Notes under the pieces: generated by a model | Seen by the model: only the letters and a program-made list of their open reading frames with translations | Database searches by the model: none | What the model was told of the DNA's origin: nothing | Made by a program: the position numbers and the translations under genes | Part shown: piece by piece, positions 35,456 to 46,900 of the stretch | How the letters are laid out: each line of letters starts with the position of its first letter | Numbering within the stretch: position 1 is the first letter of the stretch | NCBI RefSeq assembly: GCF_029227915.1 | Contig: NC_079884.1 | Span: 8,184,001 to 8,248,000, forward strand | DNA from: Hydractinia symbiolongicarpus | Taxonomy: Eukaryota; Cnidaria; Hydrozoa; Anthoathecata; Hydractiniidae | DNA: 64,000 bases | Reading direction: 5' to 3'

Positions 35456-36800
35456 TTTAAAAGATATTGACAAATACACTGCTGCTTTCGATACACAATA
35501 TACGAAATACTGCAAGATGCTTGTTAAGTTACATGGTGGATTGATTTATTCAGTGAGACGTTTATCAAGGTACAATTAACAGTGCAGAGTCTGTAAGTCA
35601 CATCAAAGTAAATTGCCAAATAAAAAATATATATATAATAGTAAATAAAAAGTAACAGACAGCAAGAACAGGCAATATATCTATGACAAATGTAAAATGT
35701 TTTTATTTGTTCAACTGCACGCCACTCTGTCATTGATACTTTATTATTTTCGTTACTCAGAATAACACGAGTTGTGTATCATAAATGTGTGGTCGTACAA
35801 TTTTAAAAATTAGAGAAAATCGTCACATACTGTCTCTTTGTTTTTTGGTCTTTTTTTCTTCTTTCGATATCGCTGTCCCGTTATAAAAAATAGACAAAGA
35901 GCCTGGGTGTCGAGATTGACAAATTCTACATTTTATTGACTCAAAAATTAGTTAAAAATGCCAAGCTTCGAGAAGCATTTCACAAAAAGATAAATGTTGA
36001 AGATATAAGATAACGCATGTCTTAAATAGCAAATTTCAACTGCATTAACTGATGATTAACCAATTTCCAATCAACCTGATCAAATGTCGAATTTTATTAA
36101 AATAATTATCCCTGAAAAATCCCTGAAATTCTCTTAGTCATTTTATAGTTTAAATATGTGGCCTTGCTTTAAGACTTGTCGGTGACATGAAGAACGGGGG
36201 GTTAAAAACAAGATCAAACAAATGTTAAAGCGATTTGTGTTTTAAAAGGGAGTCAGAAGGTAAATTTCTGTTCCATAGAAATCATTCTGACATTTCTTGA
36301 GTCAATTTTACATATAGACAAAACTTTTGTAAAGGATGACGACTTCTTTGCTGTTTCTGTGATGTATATAATTTCTTAAAATAAAAAGCAATGAAATTTC
36401 GAAATTTTATCGGTTATTTTATGTATTATCCCTTTGTTTTCCTAGTTTTTTTGTTGTTTGCAAAAGATGACGAAATAGATTTCAGTTCAACTTTTCAATC
36501 TGGTCAGCTTTTTATCTGTTTAGAAACAATAAATTTAAAAGCGCGTATGCTGGCAAAAAAATGTTTGTGTGCTTAATAAGAATCTTAGAATCTAAGAATC
36601 TTAGTCCGAAACATTGAAAATAATTACCCATTGTCGGGAACAATAGTGTCACCTGAGATGTTACGCGATAGCTCGAGAGGACGTCTAGCTACTACGTTGA
36701 TCTGTCTTACCTGAAGCATACCATGTTCCAAACGATTGTCGAAATAGGTTCTAAACGATCAGCGTTAACAGTTTTTTGCAGTTGACACTTAATTAACTGA
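35456..36800. other. Intergenic; nothing recognised
   Basis: 3' flank of the adhesion GPCR, with possible poly(A) signals near 35621 and 35643. Only short unsupported open frames follow. Confidence 0.5.
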
Positions 36801-36804
36801 ATCC

Positions 36805-36873
36805 AAGGGGCTGTTCATATGGGGAGTCAGTCCGTTCAACCGGGCTAACTCGCCTCCATGTGAACAACCCCTA
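36805..36873. mobile_element. ~69-bp foldback MITE (GGGGTTGTTCACATGG type)
   Basis: AAGGGGCTGTTCATATGGGG at the left is mirrored by CTCCATGTGAACAACCCCTAA at the right, with a few mismatches. No coding capacity. Confidence 0.6.
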
Positions 36874-37109
36874 AGTGTTTTCTATATCTTCGGTATAGTT
36901 TTTAATATGTTTTTTGAAAGTTCTGCTTTGTCGTTAAAACGCTCGTCTCACTCTCTGTATGTAAAAATACAGCAAAATACGGCGCAAGTTATGGGTTTCA
37001 AAGGAGCGTGTAAACAATAGAAACTTGAATAAAATTTAAATGTATATCGCTTAGATGTACCTGCTGAATCAGACATTGACCTCTTGCCGACTGATCGTCA
37101 TAGAATGTG

Positions 37110-37320
37110 CTCCGCTTTGCAATGTATATACAGCGGGATCTCCCCAAAGCGTACGAGACAAATGATTACGTTCGCTTCAAAGAGGTGTCCTCCTCGGGGA
37201 GATTTTGCTTGCTTTGCCAGAAATGTTACAAATGTCCACTCCAAAAGCTGGAGACTTATCAGACATACATAGATGTGTTTTGTCCGTCCTAAAAAGATAT
37301 CCGCTTCAGAGGATGTTCGC
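37110..37320. repeat. Degenerate copies of the 'GTGTCCGCTTTAGAGAG' repeat
   Basis: Motifs such as GCTCCGCTTTGCAATGTA, GCTTCAAAGAGGTGTCC and TATCCGCTTCAGAGGATG in both orientations mark one or more decayed elements. The small open frames here are not supported as genes. Confidence 0.4.
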
Positions 37321-38591
37321 CCTACAAGACAAGCGAACAAAATCTGGCTGTCGGCATTATGGTATAGTTCTACTACCAGTATGGGGTTAATTTCTAGCTG
37401 AGTCATGCTAGAGTTTATAAACGATGTGATATAATTATTTCTGCGAAGCGCCTATGAAAAAGAAACCGTTTTAGATTGTTGTCTTTGCTTTTCTTGCACA
37501 GATCGAAGGACTCCCTCGTCTGTAATAGTATTAAAAAAGCGAAAGGCTATCCTGTTAAACATTCTGGATGTTTCGTTCAAGTTGTTTTTATGCTTTTTAA
37601 AATATATTCTATAACATAATAAGCAAAAATGATAAACAAATAAAAAATCAAGCGACACAGGTTGATTGTATTTTATATATACTTTTAATGTCCATCGACA
37701 CTGATGTATATCATTCATGTAAACTGTTGGTCAAATCTAAGCTATTACAAGTTCAGTAACTTAAATGCTTTGAAAGGCTGCTTCTGGGAAGACAGCATAG
37801 ATTAATAAGTGCTATAAACGAGTTAACACGACCTCGCGACTGAAGAATAATTTAATACAAAATCTCGTAAAAAATGAAATTTAATTGCTCTTCATTGCTC
37901 GTCAGGAACATTACGTGGATTATCTATCTCTTTTGTCGCTTTAGGTTAACAAACCTCGTTCCCAATGTATTTTTCTCAGGGCCATAAAAACGAAGTTGAA
38001 GTCAATCTCAGCAATTGATCAAGTTAATGTTTCTTTTACGGTTACTACGGATGCGGTGTTTACTTAAAAGAAACTAGACGGTACTGTGATGACGTCAAAA
38101 ACTGAAAACTCATTGTTGACATCTCAGCGTCCACAACAACACCATACTGGTTATTGCTGACCACTACAGCACTTTTACATATTGTTTAATTATTTTTTTT
38201 TCATTTTGCTTAGCCGTAGTGTGCAAAATGTAATAAACTGAAAACGAGGCTTTATTTTATAAGCATATTTCTTTCATGATATCCACCAGCTTTTGTAGTA
38301 ACCATGGCAACCATATCCATAGTTTCAACTCAAGTGTCTCCATAATAGTTTACTGATGAGTAGGCTGTTAGCGAGAAGAGGAAATACTTCTTCCTAAAAA
38401 CTAAAGTCCATAATAGTTTTACAACGTAGGCAAAATTTTTAAGCACCCGGAGGAATAACGTCACTTTTTTCTATGACCTCCCAACTATGTCAAATGGTGA
38501 CCTACCTGCGTGATGATAGAGTTTCTGTTCCGATTATTTCATTATTAGATTGATCATCAAGGATCAATCTGTAAGTTAATTAAGACTATGC

Positions 38592-38661
38592 TAGCCTCGT
38601 CCCCAGGACATTTTTTCTCTTTCTGCCAATCCCAGGAGGCGAGAACTATACCAGCACGAGA
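38592..38661. mobile_element. MITE copy, CTCGTCCCCAGG family
   Basis: Begins GCCTCGTCCCCAGG and contains TTCTCTTTCTGCCAATC, shared with the copy at 42863. It ends in a degenerate CACGAGATT. Confidence 0.55.
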
Positions 38662-38848
38662 TTGAAACTACGTCTGATTGACAGGTTTTCTCAGATGGTA
38701 TGACGGACGGGGGTATTGGGCCTAGAAAAAGTTGTCACTTGAAAGCAGAAAGTTTGGAATGGTTGGTTTCAAATCCCACACTATTTAAAACTTAGCTTAT
38801 TTTCAGGCAAAATCAAAAATGTTTTTTGTCATGGCGTTTTATCGACTA

Positions 38849-39270
38849 CATTGAAACCTCTCCAAAGCAGACATTGTAGGAAACTGAACATGGTCTACTG
38901 TATAAGATGTCTTCTTTGCTTTAAAGACTTGCCTAGGATGTTGGGAGTTAAGTGGATGTCAATTTCAAAAGCGTGTCGATTTTGAGAGAAGAAAGAGCCT
39001 AAAGACAATATCTTGTAAAAATGCTAGTCTTTCAAAAACCTAAAACAGACAAAAGGCTTCAAAAAGAAACTTTTAAGATGTTGCGAATTCTCTTACATAA
39101 ACCATTGTTTGGTGTAACCGAGAGAGGGTATAGCAAGTATAGTAAATTAAGACAATAAAACGTCGTCAACTTTAAAGAGGTGTCCGCTAAATACAGTTTT
39201 TGAGAGTTTGGCTGTCATTCGTTTTTAAGAAAAGTGTTCGCTGTGTAGAGAGGTGTCTGTTATGAGGACG
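38849..39270. repeat. Element bounded by 'ACCTCTCYAAAGCAGACA' motifs
   Basis: The left end, GAAACCTCTCCAAAGCAGAC, and the inverted right motifs TTTAAAGAGGTGTCCGCTAA and GTAGAGAGGTGTCTGTTA frame a region without coding capacity. It is the same motif family as 32128-32335. Confidence 0.45.
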
Positions 39271-39277
39271 TTACACC

Positions 39278-39367
39278 AACCTCGTCTCCGGGGTCTTGTA
39301 GCCCGTGAGCCGTTATTACGGAGTGGCTAACATCATTAACAAAGCAAAATGCCCTGGGCACGAGGTT
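39278..39367. mobile_element. 90-bp MITE, CTCGTCCCCAGGGC family
   Basis: AACCTCGTCTCCGGGGTC at the left is inverted as GCCCTGGGCACGAGGTT at the right. The interior (TTGTAGCCCGTGAGCCGTTA) matches the copy at 47286-47382 read in the opposite orientation. Confidence 0.75.
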
Positions 39368-40667
39368 AAGGTTTCACATTATCACCATTAAGAAAACACT
39401 GCTTCCCTTTGGCTTCCCCGAAGTTGTAAATTTAAGAAAATTACAAATCTAATAACTTTGTTTGTAAACCACCGGTTGAGAAATGATTTAAGATTGAATA
39501 ATAAAAAGAACGAACATCCTATAAGCAAAAAAATCCGACGCCATTACAATGTTGCTTTGAAAGTTGATAATCAGCAACCTCAAAAAGGGTTTGGAATAAG
39601 AAAAGATTGTGGACCTTCAAGAATGCATGTTACATCTATCTGTTACATATAATCTTTACTCGACGTTAATATGAAACCTCAAAACTTTCAATGATTAGTT
39701 GTAAAAAAGTTTCAAAAAAATTTTCCCGTTTGAGTACACGTAAAACGGAATTAAAAGACATAAGTCATCGCAATAAATACACATCACTCACAATGAAAAT
39801 ATATCGCACACTCGTTCTCAGGAATTTATTTGTCTATCATATTAAAAAGACGAAAAAGTTCCTTGAAACGAGGTTGACTGTATCAGCTTAAAAAATTATG
39901 TTTTTATTTTTATCGCATAGTCAAAAAACCAAATTTACGGAAGTTTAGCAGGTTTTTTTAATCGAAACTGTACACGTAATTTAAAACTTCTTAAACACGC
40001 ACTATTGTATCTTATCTTATTTGTGTTCTAATTGAATGCATACACCATGAGTAACCTTTCCACTTTTATAGGTTGAAAATTGTTGGTAAAAAACTGACCA
40101 AATATATTTTACAGACCAATTATTTTCATCGATTTTATTTTTTGATGGATAAGTTTCTTCGCCGATTTCGCTCTTCCTTTTTTAAGTGGATGAAGAGCCA
40201 AAACGTCTCAAATAGAAAAGTATACGACCTTCTGATATTTTCAATTTACATTTTAATCTTTTTTTCATCTTAAACAGCGTCTGCTATAAAACAAATGTTT
40301 TCTAAAAAAATTTTCGGCAAAATTAGTCGGCAAAAAGTTACTATGTTTGGTAAAATCTTGTCGATAAAAAATAACTTAATTTAGCGCCAGTGACTTATAT
40401 TTTTACCAACTAAAACATTTGCCGATTCTTTTGAGCCAAATTCTTCAAGCTGAACTTTTTTTGCCAGTAAGGTAATATAAGCTGGAAAACGGATTTTCTG
40501 ATTTTAACATTCTAGTGCCGATGGAGTTGTACTTATTTGCAGATTTGTACTTAGTCTTTCAACAGATTCTTTGTAAGCTTTCGCTCCTAGATTTACAAAA
40601 AGGTTACACAATAGCTTTAGATAACTCGAACAATCATTAATTCAAAAATATTTGATATACCGAAGGC

Positions 40668-40718
40668 AACCTCGTAATTGTCCAAGATTGTCAGAAAAGG
40701 CGCCCTGGGGACGAGATT
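40668..40718. mobile_element. Short MITE copy, CTCGTCCCCAGGGC family
   Basis: Starts AACCTCGT and ends GCCCTGGGGACGAGATT. The interior is shortened and diverged. A lone end, GCCCTGGGAACGAGATT, also occurs at 41500-41516. Confidence 0.55.
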
Positions 40719-41726
40719 GATCCGAAGATAATACCAAGCATCGTCCTGAGTATTGTTGATTTTTCAACATCTAACGCTATTAACTACCACACTAGGTTTC
40801 TTCGAATTCTTGGAACCAATTTGAAAATTTGGCACTGGCTTTAAATAAAAATCTGTTACTTAAATTCGAACTTTCCGTGATCTCGATCCTCATTTTAAAA
40901 CTTTGAAATTTGCTTCGACAAAACAGTTTTATAAATATAAGTCGATTTTAAAATGTCCTTAAAACTTTTTTGTTGTTGATGAGGTTTTCATAATTTCTCC
41001 TTCCTTAAGTTAATGTGATAAGTAGGAACTGATTAGAAGTTTGAAAAAAACGCTCAAGGCCGACGAAACCCGGGGTAGGGAAGAGGGCAGGACAAATTTA
41101 AATAGTATTTTAATAAATCTGATAGCTTTCAAACAATTTCTAGGAAAGCCCATTTTGTTTTGAGAATGTAGACTTAACAACGCTATGATGTGATTATAAT
41201 TTCTTGCTGTCGCAAACTCGAAATCGCGACATCTTAAATTTTGTCATCAGTTAGGGGTGAGTAGTTATCAAACTTTTCTCCTTTCTTCTCTTCTCTCTTA
41301 ATAATGTTAGTGAAAATTTTGCACTCAAAGAAACGGATTTCTAAGTTCCCAATTCAAATTCCCAAATTTAATCCCTAGTTTACTTCGTGCCCACTTATTC
41401 TTAAACTTGTTTTCAAAATCCTGCATTGTTTTAAAATTAAATTGCATTCCTGATTGATGACGAGAATCATCGTCTACATGAAATATTTTCAATTTTAAAG
41501 CCCTGGGAACGAGATTGCTTAGTTATGACAGTTTTCACAATGGATATTCTCTATCTCGAACATCTCTCATGTTAAACATACACTTCGGTCCCTTGACGGT
41601 TCCTCTTTCCCTATCTCCTTTCTCTGTCCCCCAACTTTCTCTGTGTCCAACAAAATTTCTGGTCCCTTGTGACGTCGAGGCAGAGAGAGTCAACTGTTTT
41701 TCATTGACTGTGTGTTATGTTGTGAC

Positions 41727-41990
41727 TTTGTGGTGCGTGGTCTAGTGGTTACAGAGCTCGCTTCGTCCGTGTTTCGGCTCACACCGCAGAAATGTTTAGC
41801 AAGTGCCTTCACCGCAGTTATGGGTCAACTTATATCATTCAAATAAATTGGTTTGATATTACCGGTGTATAATATAAATATTCAGAACACAGAATCAAAA
41901 TCGGTAACAGTTTTTCCAACATTGAAATGACTATATGCTGTTTAAATATTCAAAAAATGTTACTAATAATAACTGAGTCATCCAGAACCG
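41727..41990 (+). mobile_element. tRNA-derived SINE
   Basis: The head GTGCGTGGTCTAGTGGTTAC resembles an A box. The body ATGTTTAGCAAGTGCCTT...TTTTTCCAACATTGAA is shared with 11925-12127. The two copies are diverged, so this is an old family. It is not a functional tRNA. Confidence 0.6.
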
Positions 41991-42862
41991 TCATGTGCGG
42001 AGATTCGTTTCCAGATCACACCAAGATTACAAAGTATTCGTTGCATTTACATCAAGATATGTAACGCTGGAACTGTTTTTAATTAATCCTTTTGCTTATA
42101 TGTTTTCGTGGGTACAATAATGTTAATCGAAGTTCTTTTTATAACCATGGCAACAGTTAAGGGGGATTAGTTGTAGCAAAAGAGACATTAATTCTCTCAG
42201 TTGTAGACATTCGTATCTCCTTAGTCATGCCAAATCAATTATAGTTTTAAATTAAGCATATTGACGGAAATTACGGGTAATCTGTAACTCTGTTAAGGCT
42301 AGATCTACACATGAATATATTTTAGCAACCTAATTTTTGGCAAGCTAAACCTGACATCTGCAGGTCCTATCGAGGTCATTTTGCATTAAGGTGTTCCTGA
42401 CCTCTCAAAGAATTAATTATCTGGTCACGCACATTAAAATTTATTTTTGGTTACCAGCCCTGAAATTTATAACGATTCTCTAACGTCTCTATTACAATGA
42501 AAATTGAGCATATAGAGCGACGACTTTCAAGCGTCTTTTTTGTGAACCAACGAATCATAAAATAAAAAATACACAGCGTTTTAATGCTAGGTAGTAAACA
42601 TGACTGGGTCGTGTATGGGGACTTGTCCCTTCTTTAAACGGCAGTATGTTTTAATTGACCGTCAAATAACTATTATTATTATAAATTACTATTTCTTAAC
42701 TGAAAGAATAAATCTTATAAAACTCGATTAGTTGGCAAAAACTAATAAAAAAAAGATCTAATTAAGGGTGAAGAATCTGCTGACTCATGTTAGAAACTTG
42801 TAAGATGTCATGTTTGAATTAACGTTAATGAAAAAAAGAAAGTAACATCAGTAGTTTTGATT

Positions 42863-42942
42863 AACCTCGTCCCCAGGGCTCTTCTTCTCTTTCTGTCAAT
42901 CTCAGACGACAAAAGAGAAAAAGAATTTCTGGGGACGAGATT
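42863..42942. mobile_element. 80-bp MITE, CTCGTCCCCAGGGC family
   Basis: AACCTCGTCCCCAGGGCTCT at the left and TCTGGGGACGAGATT at the right are terminal inverted repeats. The interior TTCTCTTTCTGTCAATCTC is shared with 38592-38661. Confidence 0.75.
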
Positions 42943-43847
42943 GTACTTTTCATAAAATCGAACCTTTTTAAAAGAAACAGAATTTTAAGACAGTACCATT
43001 TCCATAAAAGTGTAGTTTTTTTATCAGCACAAGGTTAGGTTCGTCAACCTTTGGCTGCTCTATCTATCTAAAATATTTTGCGATTAAAAGCCCATAATAA
43101 ACTCCTATCACAGTTGAATTACCCTAAGAAACCGGCACTAAATGAGACAGCGAGGTTAATGTGTGCGCGCATGCGCATTGCGGGAGTCAACAAGATTAAT
43201 GCGTAAATTAACGGACCATACTGTTACGGACCATACCGTTAATGACGTCAGTGTAAGTGACTGCAAAAACCTTTTGTTTAGCAACATACTCCAACCAATG
43301 TAGTAAACATTCCCGCACAAGTTCTGCAAAATGACTCACAATGATCATGCACCAATGCACTGCATGAGTAATCGCTATAAATAAAACAAATGCTGCCATT
43401 TTCAATGCGAGGTTAGGTTGACTAATCAGGGAAATATGTGCTAGTTAAATTAGCTCTTTTGATTTTAGATAAATAAATTCAAATAATCAAAAAGAAGTCA
43501 TTATAAAATTGTATACAATAATAAATCTGTATAATTTTCTCCTTTGATATTACCAGTGATACTTTTGAATTTGATTTACAATAAAGTATAAAGTTCTGTT
43601 GTCTGACAAACAATAAATTTATGCATGCTTCAACTATTTTATGTCATCTGTTATCTACTAAGAAAGTTCAATCCCCATGAGCTTTTTGCTATCGTTGATG
43701 ACTGGAAGCTCTCTAGCCAATCGAACTGATAAAAATTTGAAATTAAACGCAAGCGTAAAGCTAACGTTGAAGTTAATGTATTGACATAGAATTCGGACAT
43801 GATCACAATTTGGTTATAGTGCTGAGAGAATTCAACACAAGAACAAC

Positions 43848-43905
43848 ATGGCTTGGCCATTTTGTCTGTCTTTAATTTTGTTGTTAGTTCCTCACTACTC
43901 GCAAG
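43848..43905 (+). other. Cadherin exon 1 (signal peptide)
   Basis: ATG at 43848, 19 codons ending HYSQ, then donor G|GTAAGT. The core LSLILLLV is a typical signal peptide. The phase-1 end joins the acceptor at 49272 to give SQGLNFLSNS. Intron 1 is 5.4 kb. Confidence 0.8.
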
Positions 43906-46900
43906 GTAAGTGAAACTTGTTTTTATATTTTTTCGTCGTTTGTTTTTATGTAATACCTAGTTCTTTATTTTGAAGAACCTTGTCAGAAAATATAATACTA
44001 AAAAAAATATTACCCCTATTTTCTGACTCATGCAGGCCTAATGGAGCGCAAAAAAATAAAAAAACAATATTTGTAAAGGATTAAGAAACTTTATGTTAAA
44101 TAGTGTTTGTAGCTTAAATTTATAAATACGAGGCTATAAAACGAGTCAAAAGTTTTTACTTTGTGGCGCCGTAGATTAGTGGTTATAGCTCTCGTACTCT
44201 GTGCGGGAGACCGGGGTTCGATTCCTCTTGACGGCGATTCAACATGGGCGAGTGAATGTTACCATAGCCCCGGGTTAACCCAAGCCATGTGAGGGAAATT
44301 GGGAAGATAGCACACTGTGTGGGCCGTTGGATGTTGCCGGGAGTTGTCTAGTAGAGCGCGGGCTCTAATTGGGTCGGCGTAGCTCAAAATGAGCATTAAA
44401 TACTCTAGGACTCTCCATCTACGCCATGGCCCCTCCTGGAAATAATAGACAGGGTATATCCCTCGATATTTGTGAGGCTAGCCATGTAAAATATGCACAT
44501 CTATCTATCTATCTATCTTTAACTTTACTGACTTACACGAAATTAGATTTAGGTGTTAACAGAGAAGAGCATTTCAAATAATTTACTGCAGTCCAATGCT
44601 GAGGCTCTGTAGGAAAAACTATTTGTGGTTATTAAAAGTTGGAGAAGAACTTTGAAAGTTAAATTTCGAAAACACTTAAGTTTAAACCTATCGGTAAAAC
44701 TGCATAAACCTTCTTTTAAACGCTTTCTAGACACAGACTGATCTAGTTTTATAAAGAACACGGCTATCCTTTTGGATTGTTTACTTATTAATATCTTTAT
44801 GAAGGAAATCAGAGACGTGTTACACCAATTCTCAATTATCGGCATGAGTCAACGTAAATAAAACATTGCTAGAAGCAATTAACAAAGGAACATTTATATT
44901 ATTATTATAATAATAGGGCAACACAGTTTTAAACTACTTAAGAGAGCTATACACATCTTCCATTTTAACCGACATTTTGACTTATTTAGACTCTATTCGG
45001 GAAAACCAGCCATGTCGCAAATTTAAAAACACGTTGAAAACATATTTACAAACTCGTCCCCAGGGCTTTTTACCTTCACGATAAGCATCTAATGACAGCT
45101 CTAAGCAATAGACCCGGGGACGAGTATGCTATATTAAACATTGTCATTTTACGCTTCTTAAACAAAATTTTACATCCGGTAGTTCTAAAATTTGTACAAA
45201 AATAAATATAATAACGTGCAGTCAACACTGTTGTGAAGAAAAACGATTGGCTTAAAATAATCTTAATGATAACGATATTAATGTAGCATTTACACTAAAA
45301 TATTTTTGATTTATAAGAAACATGGCGAGGGATCTAGTTCCAAAGTGCCTAAATACTTTATATAGTATCATATTTGTTTCATAAATATGATACTATATAG
45401 CCTTGAGTGTGATTGTATTATAACCTCATCTCTAGTGAAAATAGGGTGGCAGTTTACACTAAGAAAAAGTTGGTTGTATTAATTACGAGAAATTGCCAGA
45501 TAATATTACTTCAGACAATTTTTTTGTTCCGTCTCTTTACAAGCAAATGATCAAATCTTTCTAATCTAAGGTCTGGTAGCTAAGTCTTATATAAAGTTTC
45601 TTAATTAAAGAAAATTACAGAGCTAACTAAACATTCATTGGGTTAATTGACTCATAATCATTACGGACTGGGAAATACTAAATCTGTACATTTTTTGTAT
45701 CTGTATCTTTTTCTACTAGTGTAATCATGTTTCAGTTAACCTTTTTGTACACGTAGGCTCGACAGTATTTCAACCACTGTTGTGAAATGAAATTGGCGAT
45801 TAATTAATTTATTTGAATACCTTAAAACTAAATAATAATAATGGAGAAGATGAAAATTACATAATGCTTCCGGGGTCAGGGTTATTTGTTTCAAATTGTC
45901 CAAAAAAAGTGGAGTGGAAAGGTTATAGTTCTTTTGTTGCATAACGGAGAGTGTATTTTTCTGAATGTACTAACTCACCCCAACAATTTCTATTTCCTAC
46001 CGAAAGATGTCGATCTCCAACATCTTTTAGTAAAAGTGCGGGATCTAAGTTGTACCATTTTCAGCCATGATATTCCCCTGTTTCTGAACTATATCAATGT
46101 GATCTAAAGTAGTAGTAGTATATATTCGCCGACAATAGTATTTACAAAAAATGCAGTCATGTAAGTGTTAACAATATGGCAGGAGCATCACGTTTTGTCT
46201 TATCATCACCACGTTATGAAGAGTGCTAAAAAGCGAAGAGAATCTGAACGTTACGTAATTCTTTGACGGTTGCTAAATTCTTTACGTTATATATCGTTTT
46301 TATTAAACGATGAACAAGATAAGAAAGAGAAAGCATGCAGTAAATCGGAGGGCGAAGCTAGAGAGGAAGAGAGTACGATGGTCCCTATGGTTCACTTCTC
46401 TTTTTGATAAAAAACACTTCCCCTTTTCCTTCTAAAATCTACTCTTCTTTCAAAGCACATTTCTTCCGAAGTGAGAAACACTTCTTTTCTATGAACTCAA
46501 AAATTTCTCAGACCCAATTCTGGTCCGGAATATTTATAGAACTGGATTTTGATAACTCACGTTTTTAAATAAATGACCGATCCCCTCGTCATGATCCCCA
46601 TGCCTTTTTTGATATGTAGGAGATGACGACGAAAATCCCTGGAAACGAAGGTGAATAAATGACTTACTTGTTTCCAGTCATAAAGAAGATCAAAAAATTT
46701 ATTCCGTTTAAATAAAAATACAAAATTCTGACCTGGCTGATCATTATTCCTATTTTTCTATTGTTCTAAACAAAAGATCAATTGTTTTAACCTAAAATCT
46801 CAACCTGATATTCTCTAAAGCACATTCTTTATATAAAAAAAATGTTGTAGTTTGCTTGGTGGGCATTACCATGTTTCTTAGGACTCAGGGCAGCCACTTT

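Noticed and set aside
37084-37406. Several short overlapping open frames on both strands
   Set aside because: They coincide with a decayed dispersed repeat and show no protein family resemblance.
43208-43405. 65-residue minus-strand frame with a hydrophobic start, upstream of the cadherin
   Set aside because: No family match, and its 3' part is made of a short duplicated GGACCATAC sequence. Probably chance.
44167-44236. Functional tRNA gene
   Set aside because: The anticodon loop is too long, and the sequence continues into a SINE body with a simple-repeat tail.
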